From contig NZ_FNHV01000007.1 of the NCBI RefSeq assembly GCF_900103585.1, forward strand, positions 226,627 through 290,626: DNA of 64,000 nt, in the 5' to 3' direction. A program made the translations under genes and the position numbers. How positions within the stretch are numbered: position 1 is the first letter of the stretch; each line of letters opens with the position of its first letter. Shown piece by piece: positions 33,882 to 40,969 of the stretch. The notes beneath the pieces are model-generated. The model worked only from the letters and a program-made list of their open reading frames with translations. It had not been told where the DNA came from and made no database searches. Source of the DNA: Streptomyces sp. cf386 (GTDB taxonomy: Bacteria; Actinomycetota; Actinomycetes; Streptomycetales; Streptomycetaceae).

Positions 33882-35171
33882 TCAACCGTCCACGGAGACG
33901 TCCCGCGCCCGCTGCCTGCCCCGCGTGAACAGCGCAAACGCAGCCAGGGGGACAAGAAGGCACGCGGCGGTGAAGTTCAGCCAGGCGTAGCTCGCCCGAG
34001 CGACCACGAGTCCGGCGACCGCTCCGCCGACGCCGGCGGAGGCGTTCATGATGAGGTCCGACAGCCCCTGAGCGGCGGCCCGCGCGGGCTGCGGCACGGA
34101 GTCCGTGAGCAGCGCGGAACCGGAGACGAGCCCAGCCGACCAGCCGAGCCCCAGCACGAAGAGCCCGACGGCTGTCTGCTCGTGGCTGCCGCCCGCCGTA
34201 CCGGCGAGGAACGCCGCGCATGCCAGCAGCCCCACGGAGAGCCCGATCCCGGACAACCGCCCCAGCCGGTCCGACAGCCGCCCCATGAGCGGCGCGAACG
34301 CGTACATGCCCGCGATGTGCCCGCTGATGACCAGCCCGATCAGATCGATGCCCGCCCCGTGGTGCGCGAGGTCGACCGGCGTCATCGACATCACCGAGAC
34401 CATCGCCGTGTGCGCCACGGCGACCGTCACCACCGCGAGCCGGGCCCGCGGCGAGGCGGCGACAGCGGTCAGCCCGGCGCGCAGCGAACGGCCCGCGGGC
34501 GACTGTTCGTCGGCCGGTGCGAGTGCCCGCGCCGTCAGCAGCGGGTCCGGTCGTAGCAGTACTGCCACGACGGCCGCGGATATCAGGAAGATCCCGGCCG
34601 CCCACAGGAACGGACCGGCCGCCGCGGGTATCCCGAGGCCCGTGACGCTCCGACCCGCGGGCGCGGCGATGTTCGGACCGAGGACCGCGCCTATGGTCGT
34701 CGCCCACACGACGAGTGAGATGGCCCGTGCCCTCCGCTCGGGCTCGGCCAGATCGGCGGCGGCGAACCGCGCCTGCAAGTTCGCCGACGAGGCCGCGCCG
34801 AACGCGGCCATCCCGCACAGCAACAGCGGAAAGCTCCCGACACTGGCCGCGACCACCGTGACACCGGCGCCCACAGCCCCGATGAGATAGGCCAGCACCA
34901 GCCCCGGACGGCGCCCGCGTGCGGTCATCAGGGCAGCCAGTGGCATCGACAGCACGGCCGTACCGGTGACGGTCGCGGTGGGCGCGAGCCCGGACAAGGA
35001 CTCGGTGCCGCTGACCTCCGTGGCCAGCACGGCCGCGAGCGCGATTCCGGTGGCCACGCCCAGCCCGCCCAGGATCTGGGTCGTGATCAGCACCGCCGTT
35101 GTGCGGCGCCGCAGGGCCGGCAGCCGGTCGGGCGTGACAGCCGCGATGACCTGCCGCTCGACGGCGGTCAC
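33882..35171 (-). CDS. MFS transporter
   Basis: About 429 residues from a GTG at 35171; the start is uncertain because no ribosome site is clear. Twelve hydrophobic helices are visible in two halves separated by the LTARALAPADEQSPAGRSL loop. MTARGRRPGLVLAYLIGA after helix 2 and MGRLSDRLGRLSGIGLSVG in the second half are the usual short cytoplasmic loops of the family. It probably exports a small molecule or drug. It follows the O6-alkylguanine methyltransferase gene on the same strand after a 136-base gap. Confidence 0.85.
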   Translation of the reverse strand: MTAVERQVIAAVTPDRLPALRRRTTAVLITTQILGGLGVATGIALAAVLATEVSGTESLSGLAPTATVTGTAVLSMPLAALMTARGRRPGLVLAYLIGAVGAGVTVVAASVGSFPLLLCGMAAFGAASSANLQARFAAADLAEPERRARAISLVVWATTIGAVLGPNIAAPAGRSVTGLGIPAAAGPFLWAAGIFLISAAVVAVLLRPDPLLTARALAPADEQSPAGRSLRAGLTAVAASPRARLAVVTVAVAHTAMVSVMSMTPVDLAHHGAGIDLIGLVISGHIAGMYAFAPLMGRLSDRLGRLSGIGLSVGLLACAAFLAGTAGGSHEQTAVGLFVLGLGWSAGLVSGSALLTDSVPQPARAAAQGLSDLIMNASAGVGGAVAGLVVARASYAWLNFTAACLLVPLAAFALFTRGRQRARDVSVDG

Positions 35172-35307
35172 GACGCGCACCCGGCCGTACGGCGCACCGG
35201 ATCGGCCGACAGCGGTGAGTACACCGGACTGGCCGCGTGCAGGTGGGTGATAGATGTCGCCACAGCCGCAGTCTCCCCCTCCCAACCTCTGAAGCCCCAG
35301 AGAGCCC

Positions 35308-35862
35308 TCAGAACAGCGGCTCCGGCAGTACCCCCTCCAGCGCCAGCAGCTTCCGCTTGGTCTCCAGGCCGCCCCCGAACCCGCCGATGCCGCCGTCGCT
35401 CTCCACGACCCGGTGACAGGGCACCACCACGGGCAGCGGATTGGCACCCATCGCCATCCCCACCGCCTGTGCGGCACCCGGCTGTCCGACCCGCCCGGCC
35501 AGATCGCCGTACCCGACAACCGTGCCGTAGGGGACCCCGGAGGCCAGCTCGCGCAGCACCTCCCGGTTGAAGCCGGAGATGAGCGACCAGTCCAGCGGCA
35601 GCTCGAAGTCGCGCCGCGTACCCGCGAAGTATTCCTCCACCTGACGTATCGCCTCGGCCAGCACCTGAGAGCCGGGTGCCTCGACCGGCTCGCTGCCCAG
35701 CCGGGACGCCAGTCCGTCGAGTGCCTTCTCGCGCACCCTCTCCGTGGCGTGGAAGACGACGCTGACCAGGCCGTCGCGGGTCGCGGTCAGCATCAGTGGA
35801 CCGATGTCCGTACCGACGACGGCCCACACGACCTGCTGCTCGTACTGCCCATGGCTGTCCAT
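35308..35862 (-). CDS. Methylated-DNA-[protein]-cysteine S-methyltransferase
   Basis: A 184-residue single-domain Ogt-type protein. The C-terminal DNA-binding and active-site domain has ELASGVPYGTVVGYGDLA, the arginine-finger region GQPGAAQAVGMAMGANPLP and the acceptor Cys149 in VVPCHRVVESDGGIGGFGGG. It removes alkyl groups from O6-alkylguanine by irreversible transfer to Cys149. The start codon lies only 6 bases after the -10 of a damage-type promoter and inside the end of the upstream GDPD gene. Confidence 0.95.
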   Translation of the reverse strand: MDSHGQYEQQVVWAVVGTDIGPLMLTATRDGLVSVVFHATERVREKALDGLASRLGSEPVEAPGSQVLAEAIRQVEEYFAGTRRDFELPLDWSLISGFNREVLRELASGVPYGTVVGYGDLAGRVGQPGAAQAVGMAMGANPLPVVVPCHRVVESDGGIGGFGGGLETKRKLLALEGVLPEPLF

Positions 35863-36797
35863 GCGCCCACCGTAGGCCCCACCACTGACAACGCCCCGGG
35901 AGCGGACGCCGGCTCCTGCGCGGGGCTCGGGTCCTCGGACACGGCGTCCCTCACCACGTCGGGAGTGTTGGTGATGATGCCGTCGACGCCGTACCCCGCG
36001 ACCAGCCGGGCGGTGTCCGCGTCGTTCACGGTCCAGGTGAAGACCTCCAGCGGCCTGCCGTGCGGTCCGGTGAACGCGTGGACGGAGGCGACGTAGCCCT
36101 TGGAGATGGAGCTGTACGAGGGGTTGATCTGGTCGGCGAAGGTCGCGTACCCGGCGAGGTCCGCCGCGGGCGGCGTCCCCAGGAAGCCGGTCTTGACGGC
36201 GGGCTCCAGCTCGTGGACGGTCCGCACACTGTCGGCGCTGAAGCTCTGCACGATCAAACGGCTCGCGAGGTGGTGCGGATCAAGCCAACCCGCGTCGTCC
36301 AGCACGCGGAGGGTCTGCCGCTCGATGCCCGGGTACAGATCGGGGTTCTTGATCTCCAGGAGCAGCTTCTGGTGGTGCAGCTCCAGGCGGTCCGTGAACT
36401 GCTCCAGGGTCGGCACACGCGCGCCCGCGTGTGCGGGGCCGAACCAGCTGCCCGCGTCCAGGCGAGCGATCTCGGCGGCGGTGAAGTCCTTCACCTTCCA
36501 GGGCGCCCGGTCGGGAAAGACCTGCTCCACGTCGGTCGTGCGCTTCAGGTTGTCGTCGTGGAGGACGACCAGCTCGCCGTCCTTGGTGCGCTGTACGTCG
36601 TTCTCGACCCAGCTGATGCCCAGTTCGGCGGCCTTGTCGACGGCGGCCAGCGTGTTCTCGGGCGCGTAGGCGGAGGCCCCCCGGTGGGCGATGACCGTGG
36701 GCGGCTCGGCGTCCGCCCGGGCATGGGAGGCGGGGAGCAGAAGAGCGGCGGTTCCCAGGAGCGCGGTCGTCGTGGCGGCTACAGCGCGCGCGTGCAT
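35793..36797 (-). CDS. Secreted glycerophosphodiester phosphodiesterase
   Basis: A 334-residue protein with a signal peptide (MHARAVAATTTALLGTAALL, cleavage near ASHARA-DA) and a GDPD barrel. TVIAHRGASAYAPENT holds the catalytic His and Arg, ENDVQRTKDGELVVLHDDNL the metal-binding Glu/Asp and second His, and LLLEIKNP another Glu. It would release glycerol phosphate from deacylated phospholipids or teichoic acid outside the cell. GAGGAG lies 6 bases upstream. The last ~24 residues overlap the methyltransferase gene by 70 bases in another frame and lack family character. Confidence 0.88.
   Translation of the reverse strand: MHARAVAATTTALLGTAALLLPASHARADAEPPTVIAHRGASAYAPENTLAAVDKAAELGISWVENDVQRTKDGELVVLHDDNLKRTTDVEQVFPDRAPWKVKDFTAAEIARLDAGSWFGPAHAGARVPTLEQFTDRLELHHQKLLLEIKNPDLYPGIERQTLRVLDDAGWLDPHHLASRLIVQSFSADSVRTVHELEPAVKTGFLGTPPAADLAGYATFADQINPSYSSISKGYVASVHAFTGPHGRPLEVFTWTVNDADTARLVAGYGVDGIITNTPDVVRDAVSEDPSPAQEPASAPGALSVVGPTVGAWTAMGSTSSRSCGPSSVRTSVH
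35869..35891 (-). promoter_or_regulatory. RecA-NDp/PafBC-type promoter of the methyltransferase gene
   Basis: On the minus strand: TTGTCAGTG, 8 bases, TACGGT, then 6 bases to the ATG. Both boxes are identical to those before uvrB, including the following GGG. The site lies inside the 3' part of the GDPD gene. Transcription would begin at or next to the A of the start codon. Confidence 0.75.
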
Positions 36798-37075
36798 GCG
36801 TACTCCTCGCGTCGAACGATCACGGACAGCTCAACTGTGACAGCAGACGGTCAACGGCGAGGGAGTACAGAATGGCCACAGATTGAATGGAGTTGCCCGG
36901 GCCCGCTCACCTCTGCCGCACAACTGGGGCAAGCCCGTGTTTCTTTGCCGGAAAATCGTTCGACCATTGCGGTGGGAGTTACTCTCTGCCTCAACCCTGA
37001 CCGCTCGGGCGGTCGTGGGAGGGGGCGCATTTCACGGAGTTCCGGGACGTAAGTGGGCGGGAAGGGCAGCTGCGT

Positions 37076-37942
37076 ATGCAGGGCACGATCGACGGATTCA
37101 GCTATGGACTCGTCACACCGCTGGTGGCCTATCTCATGGCTTGCCTGGGCGGTGCTCTCGGACTGCGCTGCACCACCAGATCGATGCTCGTTTCGCAGTC
37201 CTGGCGCCCGGGCTGGCTCGCGCTGGGATCGGCGGCCATCGGCTCCGGGATATGGACCATGCACTTCGTCGCGATGATGGGGTTCACGGTCGAGGGGACG
37301 CCCGTCCATTACGACAAACCGATGACATTCGCGAGCCTTGCCGTCGCCATCGTCATGGTGGGCGTCGGGATCTTCATCGTCGGTTACAAGGGGGCCAGCG
37401 GAACGGCCCTGTTCACCGGCGGAACGATCACCGGCCTGGGCATAGCCTCGATGCATTACCTGGGTATGGCCGGGATGCAACTGAACGGCAGGTTGGAGTA
37501 CAACACCTTCACCGTCTCCGCCTCCGTGGTGATAGCGATGGTGGCGGCCACCGCCGCCCTGTGGGCCGCCGGACAGGTCAGAGGGTTCCTGTGGAGCGTG
37601 GGCGCGAGCCTCGTCATGGGTCTCGCCGTCAGCGGCATGCACTACACGGGTATGGCCGCCCTCAGCGTCCATCTCCACCGCACGGAATCTCTCCCCTCGG
37701 GCGACTCGCCGGCCTCCCTGCTCGCGCCGATGCTGGTCGGCCCGCTCGCCTTCCTCCTCCTCGCGGGCGCCGTCGTACTGTTCGACCCGAAGATGGTCAT
37801 GGGCAAACCCACCGGGGCCCCCGTGGAGCACAAGCCGGGTGTCCCGGCCCACGCCACCGTCCCGCACCCGCCCCGCCGTCCGCCGCTGCGGCCCCGCCGC
37901 ACCCAGGGGCACCGAGGCTCCCGAACCCCGCAGAACCACTGA
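37076..37942 (+). CDS. MHYT-domain membrane sensor
   Basis: A 288-residue protein with seven predicted membrane helices and three copies of the MHYT motif: TMHFVAM (His near 63), SMHYLGM (near 127) and GMHYTGM (near 189). These His and Met residues are thought to bind copper and to sense O2, CO or NO. The 45-residue C-terminus is basic, Pro-rich and cytoplasmic, without any output domain. Free-standing MHYT proteins like this are known from streptomycetes; the partner is unknown. Confidence 0.9.
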   Translation: MQGTIDGFSYGLVTPLVAYLMACLGGALGLRCTTRSMLVSQSWRPGWLALGSAAIGSGIWTMHFVAMMGFTVEGTPVHYDKPMTFASLAVAIVMVGVGIFIVGYKGASGTALFTGGTITGLGIASMHYLGMAGMQLNGRLEYNTFTVSASVVIAMVAATAALWAAGQVRGFLWSVGASLVMGLAVSGMHYTGMAALSVHLHRTESLPSGDSPASLLAPMLVGPLAFLLLAGAVVLFDPKMVMGKPTGAPVEHKPGVPAHATVPHPPRRPPLRPRRTQGHRGSRTPQNH

Positions 37943-37952
37943 TCGGACCGCG

Positions 37953-37975
37953 TTGTCAGTGGCGGGTCGTACGGT
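37953..37975 (+). promoter_or_regulatory. RecA-NDp/PafBC-type promoter of uvrB
   Basis: TTGTCAGTG (37953-37961), 8 bases, TACGGT (37970-37975), and the ATG of uvrB 6 bases further on. The -10 position puts the transcription start on or beside the start codon, so the uvrB message is predicted to be leaderless; indeed no ribosome site precedes the ATG. Confidence 0.78.
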
Positions 37976-37981
37976 GGGTTC

Positions 37982-40129
37982 ATGCGGCCCGTTTCCAGCA
38001 TCGAACGCACGGTGGCGCCCTTCGAGGTCGTCAGTCCCTACCAGCCCAGCGGCGACCAGCCGCAGGCCATCGCCGAGCTCGCCCGGCGCATCGAGTCCGG
38101 CGAGAAGGACGTCGTCCTGCTCGGCGCGACCGGCACAGGCAAGTCCGCCACCACCGCGTGGATGATCGAGAAGCTCCAGCGCCCCACCCTGGTGATGGCG
38201 CCGAACAAGACGCTGGCCGCCCAGCTGGCGAACGAATTCCGCGAGCTGTTGCCGAACAACGCCGTCGAGTACTTCGTCTCGTACTACGACTACTACCAGC
38301 CCGAGGCCTACGTCCCGCAGTCGGACACCTACATCGAGAAGGACTCCTCGATCAACGAGGAGGTCGAGCGCCTGCGCCACTCCGCGACCAATTCGCTGCT
38401 CACCCGCCGTGACGTGGTCGTGGTCGCCTCGGTCTCCTGCATCTACGGCCTCGGTACGCCGCAGGAGTACGTGGACCGCATGGTCCCCCTCAAGGTCGGC
38501 GAGGAGATCGACCGGGACCAACTGCTGCGCCGCTTCGTGGACATCCAGTACACGCGCAACGACCTGGCCTTCACCCGCGGCACCTTCCGGGTACGTGGCG
38601 ACACCATCGAGATCTTCCCGGTCTACGAGGAGCTCGCCGTCCGCATCGAGATGTTCGGCGACGAGATCGAGGCCCTGTCCACACTCCACCCGCTCACCGG
38701 CGAGATCATCAGCGACGACGAACAGCTGTACGTCTTCCCGGCCTCCCACTACGTCGCGGGCCCCGAGCGCATGGAGCGGGCCGTCAACGACATCGAGAAG
38801 GAGCTGGGGGAGCGTCTCGCCGAACTGGAGAAACAGGGCAAGCTCCTGGAGGCCCAGCGGCTGCGGATGCGTACGACGTACGACCTCGAGATGCTCCGCC
38901 AGATCGGCAGCTGCTCCGGCGTCGAGAACTACTCGATGCACTTCGACGGCCGCGAGCCCGGCTCCCCGCCGAACACCCTGCTGGACTACTTCCCGGACGA
39001 CTTCCTGCTCGTCATCGACGAGTCGCATGTCACGGTCCCGCAGATCGGCGCCATGTACGAGGGCGACGCCTCCCGCAAGCGCACCCTCGTCGATCACGGC
39101 TTCCGCCTGCCCTCCGCCCTCGACAACCGTCCTCTGAAGTGGGAGGAGTTCCAGGGACGCATCGGGCAGACCGTCTACCTCTCGGCGACCCCCGGCAACT
39201 ACGAGCTCTCCCGCGGGGACGGCCAGGTCGAGCAGATCATCCGCCCCACCGGCCTCGTCGACCCGGAAGTCGTCGTCAAGCCCACCGAGGGCCAGATCGA
39301 CGACCTGGTGCACGAGATCAGGGAGCGCGTCGAGAAGGACGAGCGCGTCCTGGTCACCACCCTCACCAAGAAGATGGCCGAGGACCTCACGGCCTACTTC
39401 CTGGAGCTCGGCATCCAGGTGCGCTACCTGCACAGCGACGTCGACACCCTGCGCCGTGTCGAGCTGCTGCGGGAGCTGCGCGCCGGTGAGTTCGACGTCC
39501 TCGTCGGCATCAACCTCCTGCGTGAGGGCCTCGACCTCCCCGAGGTGTCCCTGGTGGCGATCCTCGACGCCGACAAGGAGGGCTTCCTGCGCTCCGGCAC
39601 CTCCCTCATCCAGACCATCGGCCGCGCGGCGCGCAATGTCTCCGGCCAGGTCCACATGTACGCCGACAAGATCACCCCGGCGATGGAGAAGGCCATCGAC
39701 GAGACCAACCGCCGCCGGGAGAAGCAGGTCGCGTACAACAAGGCGAACGGCATCGACCCCCAGCCGCTGCGGAAGAAGATCAACGACATCGTCGCGCAGA
39801 TCGCCCGCGAGGGCGTCGACACCGAGCAGCTGCTCGGCACGGGCTACCGCGCGAAGAAGGACGGCCGGGGCACCAAGGCCCCTGTGCCCTCACTCGGTGA
39901 CAAGGCGGCCAAGGGAGCGAAGGCGGCCAAGCCCGCCAAGGGCAAGACAAAGGAGACGGTGCCGACCGACCGGCCGGCGGCCGATCTCGCCGAGCAGATC
40001 GAGGAGTTGACGGAGCGTATGCGCGCCGCCGCCGCGGATCTGCAGTTCGAGATCGCGGCCCGACTGCGTGACGAGGTGTCCGAGATGAAGAAGGAACTGC
40101 GCCAGATGAAGGAGGCGGGCCTGGCCTGA
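37982..40129 (+). CDS. uvrB: Excinuclease ABC subunit B
   Basis: A 715-residue UvrB. Helicase motif I GATGTGKSATT lies near residues 46-56, the damage-inserting beta-hairpin in FVSYYDYYQPEAYVP near 98-112, motif II in LLVIDESHV, and motifs V and VI in VGINLLREGLDLPE and QTIGRAARN. A C-terminal UVR motif (LQFEIAARLRDEVSEMKKEL) binds UvrC. Between the helicase core and the UVR motif sits a Lys/Ala-rich linker of about 40 residues. UvrB verifies damage and prepares incision by UvrC. It is transcribed alone from a damage-type promoter. Confidence 0.98.
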   Translation: MRPVSSIERTVAPFEVVSPYQPSGDQPQAIAELARRIESGEKDVVLLGATGTGKSATTAWMIEKLQRPTLVMAPNKTLAAQLANEFRELLPNNAVEYFVSYYDYYQPEAYVPQSDTYIEKDSSINEEVERLRHSATNSLLTRRDVVVVASVSCIYGLGTPQEYVDRMVPLKVGEEIDRDQLLRRFVDIQYTRNDLAFTRGTFRVRGDTIEIFPVYEELAVRIEMFGDEIEALSTLHPLTGEIISDDEQLYVFPASHYVAGPERMERAVNDIEKELGERLAELEKQGKLLEAQRLRMRTTYDLEMLRQIGSCSGVENYSMHFDGREPGSPPNTLLDYFPDDFLLVIDESHVTVPQIGAMYEGDASRKRTLVDHGFRLPSALDNRPLKWEEFQGRIGQTVYLSATPGNYELSRGDGQVEQIIRPTGLVDPEVVVKPTEGQIDDLVHEIRERVEKDERVLVTTLTKKMAEDLTAYFLELGIQVRYLHSDVDTLRRVELLRELRAGEFDVLVGINLLREGLDLPEVSLVAILDADKEGFLRSGTSLIQTIGRAARNVSGQVHMYADKITPAMEKAIDETNRRREKQVAYNKANGIDPQPLRKKINDIVAQIAREGVDTEQLLGTGYRAKKDGRGTKAPVPSLGDKAAKGAKAAKPAKGKTKETVPTDRPAADLAEQIEELTERMRAAAADLQFEIAARLRDEVSEMKKELRQMKEAGLA

Positions 40130-40245
40130 CGGGCCATGGGCGCCGGTCCCCAGCCCGGGAGCGGCGCCCCCGAACGGCCGTCGTGGGCCTGCCGAGCACG
40201 CGCTGTGTTGCAAGACCGACACAAAGTGCGGACCGGGGTACGGCA

Positions 40246-40268
40246 CTGTCAGTGCCCCTGCGTAGGGT
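40246..40268 (+). promoter_or_regulatory. RecA-NDp/PafBC-type promoter of the terD gene
   Basis: CTGTCAGTG (40246-40254), 8 bases, TAGGGT (40263-40268). Only the first base differs from the uvrA and uvrB copies and the -10 equals the most common form. The start codon lies 58 bases further on behind an AGAGGGG site, so this message has an ordinary leader. Confidence 0.72.
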
Positions 40269-40326
40269 TCTGGTCATCCGCGGAGCCCGCGGGCAACAGG
40301 GGACAGCTCGAGAGGGGAATCAGCAC

Positions 40327-40905
40327 GTGTCCGTCAACATGACCAAGGGTCAGGCCATCAGTCTGCAGAAGAACGACGGCGGCAGCCTGACCGCGGTGCG
40401 CATGGGTCTCGGCTGGCAGGCGGCTCCCCGGCGCGGCCTGTTCGGCTCGCGGACACGGGAGGTCGACCTCGACGCCTCCGCCGTCCTGTTCGCGGACAAG
40501 CAGCCGGTCGACGTCGTCTTCTTCCGCCACCTGGTGAGCGACGACGGCTCGGTGCGCCACACCGGTGACAACCTCGTCGGCGGTGTCGGCCAGGGCGGCG
40601 ACGACGAGGCGATCCTCGTCGACCTCGCGCGCATCCCGGTCCACATCGACCAGATCGTCTTCACGGTGAACTCCTTCACGGGCCAGACCTTCCAGGAGGT
40701 GCAGAACGCGTTCTGCCGCCTGGTCGACGAGACCAACGGCGAGGAGCTCGCCCGCTACACCCTCGCGGGCGGCGGTTCCTACACGGCCCAGATCATGGCG
40801 AAGGTGCACCGCTCGGGCCCGGGCTGGGCGATGACGGCCCTCGGCACCCCGGCCAACGGCCGCACCTTCCAGGACCTGATGCCGGCGATCCTGCCGCACC
40901 TGTAA
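40327..40905 (+). CDS. TerD family stress protein
   Basis: A 192-residue protein from the GTG at 40327. It carries a complete TerD domain: VNMTKGQAISLQKNDGG, VDLDASAVLFADKQPVDVVFF, HTGDNLVGGVGQGGDDEAILVDL with the acidic residues that bind calcium, and VFTVNSFTGQTFQEVQNAFCRLVDE. The length is that of stand-alone TerD/TerE proteins. Ter proteins are linked to tellurite, phage, colicin and DNA-damage stress. It is followed by a TerD-fusion gene and a TerC gene in the same direction, and it has a damage-type promoter. Confidence 0.93.
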   Translation: MSVNMTKGQAISLQKNDGGSLTAVRMGLGWQAAPRRGLFGSRTREVDLDASAVLFADKQPVDVVFFRHLVSDDGSVRHTGDNLVGGVGQGGDDEAILVDLARIPVHIDQIVFTVNSFTGQTFQEVQNAFCRLVDETNGEELARYTLAGGGSYTAQIMAKVHRSGPGWAMTALGTPANGRTFQDLMPAILPHL

Positions 40906-40969
40906 GAGCTGCCAGGCGGCCCGGCGGGCGGCACACGACACGACACAAGCGACACAGGGGGACGAAGGC

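Noticed and set aside
37943..37981. Ribosome site for uvrB
   Set aside because: The bases before the ATG (ACGGTGGGTTC) offer only GGTGGG at the wrong place inside the -10 region; leaderless translation fits better.
36851..39655. A 934-residue open frame antisense to uvrB and the MHYT gene
   Set aside because: Shadow of uvrB; it has no domain and no start signals.
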